Below, piece by piece: positions 1-10,537 of a stretch of DNA of 64,000 nucleotides. Positions within the stretch are counted from its first letter, which is position 1; every line of letters starts with the position of its first letter. The position numbers and the translations under genes are program-made. The notes beneath the pieces are model-generated. The model searched no databases. It was not told the origin of the DNA and saw only the letters and a program-made list of their open reading frames with translations. The stretch spans positions 18,760,036 through 18,824,035 of the forward strand of contig CM043012.1 in assembly GCA_023678885.1 (NCBI GenBank). The letters run 5' to 3'. This DNA is from Pogostemon cablin. Its lineage: Eukaryota; Streptophyta; Magnoliopsida; Lamiales; Lamiaceae.

Positions 1-303
1 ATCTTTTCAGAAGCGCATCTTTAGATATTTTTGGTATGTTTAGAATGAGGATTGAAGGCCCTTATTTATATATAGAGAAAATAACCACTTGAGAGATATT
101 TTCTCCTTTAAAAGATATGTTGGATTTTTCTCCTTTAATTAAGTCTGCTGGATTGGATAAGACTCAATTATCAATTATTTACTCATTTATTTTAGGAATT
201 ATTTTATTTAAATTCCTTAATAAATAAATAATTAATTGATAATTATTGCATTAATTTGCCATATATTTTTTATTTAATAGGCAATAAAATTCAGGTGCCT
301 ACA
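1..303 (-). repeat. 3' LTR (partial) of the gag-only element
   Basis: About 300 bp match 3220-3518 almost base for base, including the final CAGGTGCCTACA. The rest of this LTR lies outside the window. Confidence 0.85.
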
Positions 304-599
304 AATGCCCCCTCGCATTTTGTTCACGAACGCCTTTGTGTTTAAGTGAATAAATTGTGATACTCTATTATTGCTCTACATTACTGAATTTTATTGTTTG
401 CCTCACCAACTTGATACGAATAGCTTGAATTATGACTGAACTTAGTAGAGTGCTAAGTTGCCTACATACCTCTTCGCAGAGGATCAAGTTATAACATAGT
501 TCAAAGGGACATGATTTTGTTTGAATGGAGGTGCCGTATATAGTTTATACTCGTGCGATCCAGGAGTAACATGCATATTAGGCTCGTGCGTTAAAGAGT

Positions 600-1340
600 T
601 TTGAACTTGAATTTGCTGACAATTTATACTCATGTCAATGAGTCAATTTGATTTGTAGAAGTTTATACTCTTCTCAAGGAGTCTTGAACTTGAGTTGGAA
701 AGTTTAAGCTCTTATCAAGGAGCGTAACATGTAGAGAGTTTCATCTCTTCTCAAGAAAATTTGATTTAAGTGGCATAGTTTAAGCTCGTATCAAGGAGCA
801 TAACATATAGAGAGTTTCGTCTTTTCTCAAGGAGATTTGATTTGAGTTAGATAGTTTAAACTCATATCATATAGAAAGTTTCATCTCTTCTCAAGGAGAT
901 TTTATTTAAGTGGGATAATTTAAGCTCGTATCAAGGAGCATAACATATAGAGAGTTTCGTCTCTTCTCAAGGAGGTTTGATTTTAGTTTGATAGTTTAGA
1001 CTCGTATCAAAGGAGTATAACATATGGAGAGTTTTATCTTTTCTCAAGGAGTATAGTTGATTTGAGTGAGATAGTTTAAACTCGTATCAAGGAGCGTTTA
1101 TAGATAGTTTTAGCTCTTATCAATGAGCGTTGACTTGAGAAATTTTAAATAGTTTTAACTCATATCAAGGAGTATAATATGGACAGTTTTTGCTCGTGTC
1201 GAGGAGCATTGACTTGTGAGGATTTTAGATAGTTTTAGCTCATATCAAGGAGCGTAACGTGTTGACAGTTTTGGCTCGTGCTAGGGAGCATTGTGTGTAG
1301 AGAATTTATTCTCTTCCCAAGGAGATTTGATTTAAGTGAG
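600..1340. repeat. Degenerate tandem repeat, about 77-bp period, inside the LTR element
   Basis: Repeating units alternate a GTTTAAGCTCGTATCAAGGA-like half with a GAGTTTCGTCTCTTCTCAAG-like half. Unit starts near 702, 779, 855, 918, 994 and 1074 show a period of about 76-80 bp with one shortened unit. More diverged units continue to about 1340. It lies between the gag remnant and the polypurine tract. Confidence 0.7.
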
Positions 1341-1651
1341 ACAGTTTAAGCTTATATTTCTCCATCGATTAATATAATTGATTGCTGGCTCTTCTTTCCA
1401 CTGTCAAGTATTAGTCAACTCTATCATGCTCATTGTTTTTCGAGTGCTATAGAAGCGATTAAAGAATTCTGTTGCATTTGTCCCTAGTTGTCGATGGAGT
1501 TAGCTTCCAAGTCAATATACTAATCAAAGTCATTTTCTTTCAGTGAGCGGACAAATTGTTTGACCATGTGATCATCAAAGGTTCCAGCATTATTGCATGT
1601 CTCAACAAAGTGTGTTATGTGTTGTCTTGGGTTGTCTTTACCATCAAATTG

Positions 1652-2374
1652 TTAAAAATTAGGAGGCTGGTAGTCAACTGGCATCTTCAAGCTGTCAACT
1701 CTCTTTGTATATAGCATTTTATAGGCAACAGAAGATTTGGAGCTCTCTTTAAACTTATCTTTTATCGTTTCTAGTACGATATTCTTCAGTTGATTCATAG
1801 GAAGCATTCCATCAGCTGAAATTTGTATCTCTTCCTCAACTGAATTTATTTCAGAAGGATGGTTCTTCGCGGAGTCCTCCTCCTCGTCTTCATCCTCAAC
1901 TCGTTTCTCATTAGCATGGCTAGTTTTGGCATTGGTCATCTTCTCCATTAACTTGAGGATTAACGAACCTTGTTCTTTGCCTTGTTTGACAAGTGCAGAA
2001 ACAGATTGAGTCAAGCTTGCCAGTTGTTCTTCGACAGACGAAGTATTTGTTGTCATGGCTGAGGCGATAAATGAGTCATACGCCAAACTTTCTGTGGATC
2101 GAGGAGTTGGGCAGACATAATCCTCTTCACCATCTTTGACGTCGTGCAGTGGCTTATCGAGAGCAGTCCCCACTACGTGGTTTGTCTCTCAGGAGACTTC
2201 ATCCGTACTCATTATAACTACTTCAACATTTTTAGTTTGCAATTCTGAAGGTTTTGAAGTAGTAGACCTTCGTATCACAATCTTGAGTGAAGTTGTTCTT
2301 TGAATCTCTTTAGTTTGCAGCTCTGAAAGCTTTAAGGAAGAAGATCTTCTTATGGAAATCCTGAGAGGAGCCAT
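1652..2374 (-). pseudogene. Retrotransposon gag N-terminal fragment
   Basis: An open frame starts at 2374 with a basic, serine-rich leader, is stopped once by an in-frame TGA at about 2189-2191, and continues in the same frame to a stop at 1652. The second part is acidic and ends with MPVDYQPPNF, which resembles the segment just before the capsid-like retrotransposon gag domain of plant gypsy-type elements. The capsid domain that normally follows is absent; 1380-1650 is non-coding decay. It is probably not translated as one protein. The gag assignment rests on this short motif and the LTR context. Confidence 0.6.
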
Positions 2375-2445
2375 ACTTGGTACTTTTGAACTTTCGAAGA
2401 GAAGAGATGATAGGTGGAAACTGTTTCACTGGGCGTGCCAAAATT

Positions 2446-3518
2446 TGTAATAACAAAATTTGTATTTATTAAAATAATAAACACAAAAGAAATTACAAAG
2501 ATAATCCTATATGGATTGAACTTGAGAATTTGAGTGAACAGCGTCTATTTATCCTCTGTTTCTTCTCTTGAGTTGACTTTTGTTGACTTTATCAATTTTT
2601 TGAGTCGGATCTTCGAATAAAGCTTTTCCGAGCTCTGATTTGGGGCTTTATAACGTATGTCCGGAGGCGTCGAGGACTTTTATTGATTTTATTAACTTTT
2701 TGAGCCGAATCTTCGAATGAAGCTTGTCCGAGCTCTAATTTGGGGCTTTATAACGTATGTCCGGAGGCGTCGAGCCTTTGTTCGGATCGAACGTTCACTT
2801 GAAGATCTATTGTGAATTATATCGTTCAATTTAGTAGAACGTTGACTTCACGGAGAACGCCGGATCGGAAAGGCTTAGCATCTTGATCTCTGACCGGAGG
2901 CTATTTTTGACTTGGAGATGACTTGAGCTTAACTTGAAGATCTTGAGAGTTCTTGACTTGAAGATCTTTACTTGACTTGGATCTTGATCTTCACTTGATC
3001 TTGACCTTCCCTTGACTTGGATCTTGATCTTGACCTTCACTTGATTTGGATCTTGATCTCTAATCGGAGGCGATTGGTTGGAAGAATGCCGAATCGGAGG
3101 GTCTTAGAACCTTGATCTCGGATCGCAGACTGTTCTTGACTTGAAGATGCTTGAAGGACTAAAGTCTTGACTTGAAGATGCTTGAAGATCTCAAGGGAGC
3201 ACTGCTCGTATTCTTGATCTCTTCAGAAGTACGTCTTCAGATGTTTTTGGTGTGTTTAGAATGAGGACTGAAGACCCTTATTTATATGTAGAGAAAATAA
3301 CCACTTGAGGGATATTTTCTCCTTTAAAAGATATGTTGGGTTTTTCTCCTTTAATTAAACATGTTGGATTGGATAAGACTCAATTATCAATTATTTACTC
3401 ATTTATTTTAGAAATTAATTTATTTAAATTCCTTAATAAATAAATAATTAATTGATAATTATTGCATTAATTTGCTATATTTTTTTATTTAATAGACAAT
3501 AAAATTCAGGTGCCTACA
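2446..3518 (-). repeat. 5' LTR of the gag-only element, with an internal 100-bp tandem duplication
   Basis: The LTR starts and ends TG...CA in element orientation. Within it, 2579-2674 and 2679-2774 are two copies at exactly 100-bp spacing; both contain the TTTGGGGCTTTATAACG core and differ at few positions. The following stretch (2780-3220) is rich in imperfect CTTGACTTGGATCTTGATCT-like short repeats. The shared end with the left LTR is about 300 bp. Confidence 0.8.
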
Positions 3519-4630
3519 ATACTATTCAGGTGAACAAAATATAAAATCTTAATTATTAGAATATTTATGTCTTATTAATTTTAATATTTTAATTTAATTA
3601 TTTTTTGAGCACGTTTAGCAAATTCAAAAATACGAATAGCTAATTCCATAAAATAATTAAAATATTCCCCTAATACGCGGGCTTCGTAATAGTAAAATAT
3701 TATACATTTATTATCAAGTATGTTCCAATTAAGACAAGTTTATCATTGTAATTATAAACACTCAAAAGTAGAGAGCAAGGAGAAGACGCACGATAACCTA
3801 ATTAAAAAGAAACGCACAAAAGCCTAATGAACTCCTACAATGAAGTAGGGGAATAATTAAATTTCCCTGCCTTTGCAAAGATCCACCACCATCCAAAATA
3901 CGAATCTTCTTCCATACTAACAAACCCAATTTTTTAATCATAAAACCAAAATCTTTTCTACTTTGCCTAATAATAATTTAGAACTCCTCAAAATTTAATA
4001 AAAATATTGACGACTGCGTGTGAAGACTGTAGGGGTTATTATTTGATGTCCTTCCATCAACGCAATTGATATGCCATATTGTACGCTTGTTTTCTAATTC
4101 TTGAAATTTGAATTTATCCCAATATGAATATGTTCTCAATCAACTCGAATCAATAATAACCCTAATCAATCCATCAGTCACTCTACACATATAAATGAAG
4201 ATAATAAATATTGAAGTATATAAGAAATGATTCATAGTTACAAAAATTTCTCTATAGGTAGATATAGTTAAAGTGACAGAAAACCTAATAACTACCATAA
4301 TCGAACTTTCATTGGAGTATGTTTAGTAATTATAGGTTGAAATAGTTGGCCTTAATCAAATTTTAAATAATAATTTTAATAAGGGTATATGTCTTATTAT
4401 TAAGAATATTTTAATTTTCTTTATTTATGTGGTATGTTAAGTAAATTTGGGAATACGAATAGTCGTGCCCATATTATACTACAAATAAATTATTAATCTG
4501 TTTTGTAATTTAAAATTAATATTTTTTAAAAAATATAATTTAAAATGTTGAATCAAATACTATCAATATTTTCTAGAAGATATCGTAATTATTCAGTGTT
4601 GGTGTGTTGTCATGGAGAATGCGGCTCCCT
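3519..4630. other. AT-rich intergenic stretch
   Basis: No open frame of useful length, terminal repeats or RNA gene was seen here. Confidence 0.6.
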
Positions 4631-4752
4631 CCGTTTAGGCTTGTTTGTTTCCGATTCTAAGAATAACAAATCGCGTTTGTTTTAATTTGACGCCGTTTAG
4701 GCTTGTTTGTTTCCGATTCTAAGAATAACAAATCGCGTTTGTTTTAATTTGA
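4631..4752. repeat. Tandem duplication, 62-bp period
   Basis: Two near-perfect copies, 4631-4690 and 4693-4752, each starting CCGTTTAGGCTTGTTTG and ending TTTAATTTGA. They lie just upstream of the LINE-derived element. Confidence 0.9.
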
Positions 4753-4809
4753 ATTATTATAAATTCCACGTATCTTCGTCATATGCTATTCTCTCGAATA
4801 TATTCATAT

Positions 4810-7074
4810 CTATCATATCTACATTATCTATCATAATCTGAATGCTTCTCTCTTCTTTGACAAGATGTTTCTCTCTCTAAATTTTTTCGCCATGGCAAAT
4901 CTCAATTCAATCGAAGTCACAATTACACCTACCACTCAAATTAGTCAATATAATCCAGGTGGTGTTCTTATCCCTTCAAATCACGCCTCCCACATCAAGA
5001 ATGGTTCTCAATTTCGGTTTGCTGTTCCGCAAGCGACCACGATTGATTCCATGCCTAGGGCTACCTCTCCTCCCCTCAATCGGTCCTTCACTGAAGCCTT
5101 GCGAGTAGGGAGATCCTCTCCGGTGGTCGGCAGCTCTGCCAATATCTCCAAACTTCTGGAGTCCACTCGCGACAAATCGGGCGTCGAAGAGTTATTTCCT
5201 TCTTCCCATTTAGGTGATTCGGTGGTTATACCCATCGCCAAATCCTACTATCAAAACAGAGTTCAGGCCTGTTCACCATTCATCAAATTTTCCAACCCAA
5301 AATTGACTCAGATTTTGGAAAATCTATGGAGCATTCCGGCTATTCTTATTATCCATCTTGGTAGAGGTTTTTACAATGTTTTGATTGAGGATGTTAATAG
5401 TAGACATGCCATATTGAAGAATCAAATTTTCGAGTTTGTTTCTGGAAGAATCAGAGTCCAAAAGTGGATACCTGGTTTCAACCCTAACAAAATCAAATGC
5501 TCTGTGGTTTCGGTGTGGCTGCGTATCTTCGAGCTTCCTTTTGAACTCTGGACTAAGAAAGTTATTTTGTCTATCGCTGCAGCTGTAGGAAATCCTTTGC
5601 GAGTTGACGAGCGCGCGATAAAGGGATACACGTGTCACTTTGTCCGGGTTTTGGTGGACGCCGATTTACAATATAAGCTTCTTGATAGCCTCATACTGGA
5701 CATAGAAGGTACTCCTATGGAAAACTCTCTAGGCTACGAACAAGTCCCTGCCTTTTGCTTCTCTTGCCATACATTGGGACACTTTCCCATGGACTGTAAT
5801 AAGACACAAAAAAAGTTGAGGGTTGATGTTGGTACTGCCGAAAAGTTGAAGCAGCAGTGGAGGTTTAAAGAGACGACTTGTGAGAAACATGTTGCTGCAG
5901 AGCAACAGCCTACACCTCACAGGGATCAGAACATGGTGAGATCTTATCCAGCATTGGTTATCTCCACTGAACAGTCTGCTGATGCTCAGATGGAACCTGA
6001 TGCTACAGCTGCAACACATTCAAGCCTCCATCGGACTGCTCAGCCTGCTTCATCATCAGCTGTGCCTTTATTGAATGAGTTTAATTTGCTGATTGATGAA
6101 GATGTCAATGCGACCTCTGAGGATGTTGCTCCGCAAGATAATCCTTTGGCCAAGGAGAATCAGATTGCTACTTTTCATGTTCAGGTTGAGGTTATAGATC
6201 ATACAGCCCTTGCTTTGTTTGAAGGCACGGAACAACCCATTGATATTGTTTCCGAGCCTTGCTTCCATACTCAAATACCTGCTCTAATTCCAGTGTCACC
6301 AAAGTCGGCTCCACCTTCTGTGAGTCTATCTCCCGAATGGGTATCTACAAATTCAAGAAAACCCAACTGGCTGATCTAGCTGCTTTCTCAAATACAATCA
6401 ACGCAGCCTTACGTATTTTGAATTCTCATAAATCGCACTCAGGTGTTCCACTCTCAAACATTTAGTGCACTGAATGATGATGCTCTCAATGTTGTGGACG
6501 AAGCTACCATTGCTGCTTCTCCAGAATTTATAAACTCAGTCATGAGAATTCTTACAATCCCGGTGCCGCGCTCGTTGAATTTTGAGAGGGTTAATTCGCC
6601 TATTTCTACACAGTTACTAATCCTGGAGTTGTTCATGTGGATATTCAACTTAAACTTAAGGATTATACTTAAAGGATTATACTGATCTCACTGCCTGGGG
6701 GCATGGATAAGTTCCCACCTCTACAAAGTAGTGTCAAGAAAAAGAAACGGGGTAGGCCTAGAAAGGATTTTTACCAACCAACAGCCAAACCTAATACTCG
6801 TTTACAAGCTAAGATAAATCCAACGGTGAATAAACATGAGCTTATGAATATTCCAGCATTCAAGGTGTTGCGAGAAGAACTAGAGATGCGTGACCAACTA
6901 GACAATATTGATTAGTTTTTCTATAAGTCTCATGTTTTGGTCTTTTTTACCGTTGTTTGTTTGGCTTTCTCACTGATTCTATCAGTTCTTTAAACATCTT
7001 CTCCTTTCTGTTCCCCCCCTATTTTATTTTCTCTTTAATAATACACCATCTATTTGCCTATCATATCTACATTA
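4810..7074 (+). mobile_element. LINE-derived, ORF1-only insertion flanked by a 17-bp direct repeat
   Basis: The perfect 17-bp repeat CTATCATATCTACATTA occurs at 4810-4826 and 7058-7074 and brackets a DUF4283/zinc-knuckle coding region. This fits a target-site duplication from LINE-type integration. There is no reverse transcriptase or endonuclease ORF2. The segment after the coding region (6916-7057) is T-rich and non-coding, like a LINE 3' UTR, but no poly-A tail precedes the right repeat. An A-rich run (AATAATAATAAATAAATAAA) lies just outside at 7106-7135. The repeat is AT-rich, so chance cannot be fully excluded. Confidence 0.6.
4865..6915 (+). pseudogene. LINE ORF1-like protein with DUF4283 and CCHC zinc knuckle, frameshifted
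   Basis: The first frame (4865-6379, 504 aa) has a low-complexity N-terminus, then a DUF4283-type region at about residues 125-290 (motifs RIRVQKWIPGFNP and VWLRIFELPFELW), and a zinc knuckle at about residue 300 (CFSCHTLGHFPMDC). DUF4283 plus this knuckle is the usual layout of plant L1-type ORF1 proteins, which bind the element RNA. Coding character continues after the first stop in other frames: about 6330-6465, then 6443-6685, then 6703-6915, where a basic KKKKRGRPRK stretch occurs. That implies at least two frameshifts. No ORF2 follows. Confidence 0.75.
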
Positions 7075-7467
7075 CTCTTTACACCTACAAACTGTCTTAA
7101 TCCAAAAATAATAATAATAATAAATAAATAAATAAAATTAATATTATTTGTTAGACTTACTAAATCCCCCTAATACTAAATCTAACTTTCTTGTTCTTAA
7201 TTACATCAAAACAAACATCACTTTTTCTTTTCTTTTTTTCACAAGAAATTAAATTGTGTCATTGATCCTTGCTGAATTTTTTGCCAAGAAGCTATATCTC
7301 TTATTTGGTAATAATTTTAAGTGCTCAATAGACGCTTGCAATGTCGTTCTTTAAGCTAAAGATGTTGCTGGATGTCATTAGCTATATCTGTTATCTTCTG
7401 TGACATCCAAACTCTTTCTCTTCTTTTGGTATATTATATTTGATTTGTGTTGGGTTAATCATTCTTA
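7075..7467. other. Intergenic, A/T-rich runs
   Basis: Contains the AATAATAATAAATAAATAAA run at 7106-7135 and no recognisable gene. Confidence 0.5.
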
Positions 7468-7476
7468 TAATGAGAT

Positions 7477-7843
7477 GGCAAAAACTCCCGTGCAGCGCAC
7501 GGATCACATTCTGTGCGGCTTTAGAATTTCGTGTTAAATTGTATACCCTTTATTTTTTAAAGAAAATTATTGTGTGTATCTGGGAGCATGAACAATACTC
7601 CGTGCCCCTTTAGAATTTTGTGTTAAATTGTATGCCCTTTTGTATAAAAATATGTACCCTTTATTTTTTAAAGAAAAAAATATTAATGAAAAATATATAC
7701 TCTTTAGAACAAAATAATGTACCTTTTATTAATTAAATTGTATACTTTTTAGACCAAAACAATGTACACTTACCCATAATACTAAATTTCTAAAGGCGCA
7801 TGGAATGTGTTCCCATGTGCCCGAGCACACACAAGCCTCGTCC
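7477..7843 (-). mobile_element. Mutator-like MITE, copy A
   Basis: Flanked by a perfect 9-bp direct repeat TAATGAGAT (7468-7476 and 7844-7852), the size typical of Mutator-like elements. In element orientation it starts GGACGAGGCTTG and ends GCTTTTGCC-like; the outer ~55 bp at each end form imperfect inverted repeats containing GTGCGCC...TTTAGAATTT. The interior repeats GGTATACAATTTAACACAAA-like text. It is about 367 bp and non-coding. Three more copies are at about 37984, 50847 and 51233. Confidence 0.75.
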
Positions 7844-7852
7844 TAATGAGAT

Positions 7853-8580
7853 AGTCCACGAGCATGCTTTCCTTTGCTAGGAATAATGTCGATTTAGAAA
7901 GCTTGCGAAAACTCCTCATCTTTAAGAGACGCATTGAACTAAGTTTTATTATAAGTTAAAATATGTTTATTATATAGATTACATTTGATTATTAGTGATT
8001 ATTATATTTATAATCCATTATTATTTTTCATTAATTAAGAATCATATTTTCATTGAAATGTTATAAATTTTATTCATCTTATGGAAGTCATTGCATAGTG
8101 CACTCTCATACAAGTCGTCTTTAATCCTAAAACAAAATTCTATAAAATGAAGATTAATTTTATTTATTTATATATAAAAAGAGGGTGATTTTGGGGTGCA
8201 TCAATGCACTCCAAATTTATAGGTTAAAATGGATAATGAGTTGATTTTTTATTTTAATTAATTAATTTTATTTAGTAATAAAAATTAATTAAAAATGAAT
8301 CAAACGGTCAAAATTGTCCAAATATAACAGTGCACCCTATATGAACTCATAAAAAGATTATCTATATAAATATCAAATGGGCACTTACTTCATTTTTTCT
8401 TTCATTTTCTATTTCACATATTAAATAATTATCATATGTCATAATCAATGTCTAAATGTCCAAAGATTTAATAGTCATTAATTAATTATAATATTTTAAT
8501 AAAAAAATAAGTTCTGAAATACGAAGTGAAATACAATTGTAGAATAGAGGATGTTTAAATGCAAAACTTTAAATACACAT
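7853..8580. other. Intergenic AT-rich stretch
   Basis: No gene seen. A short GGGGTGCATCAATGCACTCC inverted repeat is at about 8194-8213. Confidence 0.5.
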
Positions 8581-8802
8581 AATCCTTCCGTCCCGCAAAC
8601 GTTACATTCTACTAAAAATAGCGTCTCATAATTAATGTTACATTTCATTTTTTAGTTGATTGAATTCACATAAAATATTTAAATATTTTTGGAGCACAGA
8701 AATGTTATTTCTATTGCCTTACAACTTATTAAAACATAATATTTTTTAATTTTTGTACAAATCATAAATGAATATAATAAAAAATACAAGACTGAGTGAG
8801 TA
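8581..8802. mobile_element. Degenerate Stowaway-like MITE
   Basis: The left end reads CCTTCCGTCCCGCAAACG and the right end ACTGAGTGAGTA, diverged versions of the CTCCCTCCGTCCC / GGGACGGAGGGAGTA termini of Stowaway MITEs. It is about 220 bp and non-coding. Confidence 0.5.
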
Positions 8803-9009
8803 TATAGGTACTTGGAATATTAAGAAAGCGAATTAAATATCGCCGACAAAATCGAATTACCGTAATCCCTTTTCTCATCATTTAACTATCAGTCTATCGT
8901 CGTAAATATGCTTTAAAAAAAATGAAAAACCAACATATTTTAGCCCTGACATACAATATATTTACATAATTTATACTAGTATTGAAAAATATACTCTAAT
9001 CCAACATTC

Positions 9010-9330
9010 TTTGCAGAGTGTATAGCAAGGGTGCATTCAAATGTATATAATTTTTTATTTTATTTTGTATAAATATTATTTTATTTTGTATAAGTGTTTC
9101 ATAATATTTGTACTTTTTTAACATTAATTTTTTTATTAAAAAATTAGCATTCACATGTGTATAACTTTTTATTCAATAGTGTATACATGTTTTTCTATTA
9201 ATTGTATATTTGTTTACACTCAATTTTTCATTAAAAAACTAACAATTATATTGTATATTTTTTTTTCATAATTGTATATATTTTTTTATATATTTGTATA
9301 TGGGTGCACCCGGATGCACAATATATTTCC
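9010..9330. repeat. Dispersed AT-rich repeat, related to 36.42-36.66 kb
   Basis: The interior (ATTAAAAAATTAGCATT..., GTGTATACATG, TAACAATTA...TTGTATAT) recurs in the same order at about 36420-36660. The end reads GGGTGCACCCGGATGCACAA, and a similar GGGTGCAC...ATGCACAATATA end occurs at 37091-37125. Probably a non-autonomous DNA element; boundaries are not fixed. Confidence 0.5.
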
Positions 9331-9413
9331 CTAGTTTTTATTTTTAAAAGTATATATATGTAGCATACATTAAAACATGTATATTTCGTTGATGGAGTAT
9401 TAATTACTATTTC

Positions 9414-9960
9414 TGTTGTGGATGAAGACATAACTAAGTAATAATCAACCTAATTTATGAATACACAATCAAGCAATGGATTGAACACAAGAAATTTGAT
9501 CACATATGATAACAAAGTTGAGTTTGTGTGTGTATGTGTAATTGTATGAAGAAGAATACGTTTATAGTGGTTCAGCTTGTTTACACAAGCTTACATCCAC
9601 TGTGAGATAGAGTTCTATTATTGATTGAGAGAGCAAAACGTGTTACAATGTGTACATCCTTACATCCACAACTTTTCCTCCTTCAACTAAGTCTCTAACA
9701 AAATACATCCTTACATCTATGTGCTTTGTCCTTTCATGAAAACTCTGATGTCTTGACAAGTGTATAGCATTAGAGTTATCACAATGTATCAATACTGACT
9801 CTTGTACCACACCAAACTCAGACAAAATTCCCTGCAACCACAAGCCCTCTTTTACTGCTTCTGTGAGTGAGATAAACTCAGCCTCAGTTGTAGACAATGC
9901 AACCACTGACTTCTTTTGAGTTGAATTGTCTTTGCTTCCATTTCTTTAAAGGATAGTACT
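9414..9960 (-). mobile_element. Truncated copia element: RNase H end plus partial LTR
   Basis: Minus-strand 9660-9950 encodes the C-terminal RNase H-like part of a copia polyprotein, and 9414-9650 is the 3' part of an LTR. That LTR part matches the reverse complement of 57300-57538 closely (shared CACAGTGGATGTAAGCTTGT, AACCACTATAAACGTATTC and the terminal CAACA). The LTR therefore ends at 9414. The pol and LTR parts abut within about 10 bp, so the end of pol, the polypurine tract and the LTR start have been deleted. Confidence 0.8.
9643..9950 (-). pseudogene. Ty1/copia RNase H C-terminal fragment
   Basis: The frame contains VVALSTTEAEF, then LTEAVKEGLWLQGILSEFG, then IHCDNSNAIHLSRHQSFHER and TKHIDVRMYFVRD, which are the hallmark copia RNase H blocks. 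The frame is stopped upstream by an in-frame TAA at about 9945. At its end it runs directly into LTR sequence, so the usual C-terminal ENPADMLTK-type block is missing. It is a dead fragment. Confidence 0.85.
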
Positions 9961-10537
9961 AATTGATTTCATTCAATGTGCAAGAAGAAGAATACAACTT
10001 AAAAGAAATTTATAGATAACAATTATAGTTTAACAATGTAATAATTATAAATAAATAGTTTACGATTTGAGAGTTTGAACTTTTTCGATGACTACTTTGA
10101 ATAATTGAATTCGAGAATAGTTTTTAGTGTAGTTTCTAAATCAACATGACAAATAAAATCGGGGGTGATTGTTCTTGCAAAGTAATTTAAATGTTGGGTG
10201 GGTTAGTATTTTATATTCGTATTAATATATGAGGTTAAAATAATATAATTAATTAAAAAAAAACCTTCCCACTCATTTTAACATATATAAAATCATCTTC
10301 TGCGAAATTATTAGGCGCGTGAGTTCAATCTCATTTTGCGACGGAACTTCACTTTAGGGTTTCACAATTAGATTTGGGAAATATCAAAATTATGGTTTAT
10401 ATAATCTCTTATTTCCCTCTTACGTAATTGAGCACGCGCACTTTACTGTTGTAGCTGATCACACTGGTACTACTGTTGAAATTGAGGATCCCTGTGATCA
10501 GATTTCAGTACTCGTAGGAGGTGAGCTGAGGGATTCA

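Larger units (their letters stand above)
1..3518 (-). mobile_element. Non-autonomous gag-only LTR retrotransposon, left end outside window
   Basis: Positions 1-303 and about 3220-3518 are near-identical copies of one LTR end; both finish in GGTGCCTACA on the plus strand, so the element reads on the minus strand and its LTR starts TGTAGGCACC. The complete LTR is 2446-3518 (1073 bp, TG...CA). Next to it, 2428-2445 reads TTGGCACGCCCAGT on the minus strand, a primer-binding-site-like sequence common in plant LTR elements. A polypurine tract (GCGAGGGGGCATT, minus strand) sits at 304-319 against the other LTR. The interior has only a gag-like ORF and tandem repeats, and no protease, RT or integrase. 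That structure fits the non-autonomous TR-GAG type, which is inference. The target-site duplication cannot be checked because the left end is missing. Confidence 0.85.

Noticed and set aside
600..1340. Regularly spaced repeats resembling a CRISPR array
   Set aside because: The repeats are contiguous and diverged, without unique spacers, and lie inside a plant LTR retrotransposon.
5324..5638. Minus-strand frame of 104 codons
   Set aside because: Antisense shadow of the DUF4283 ORF.
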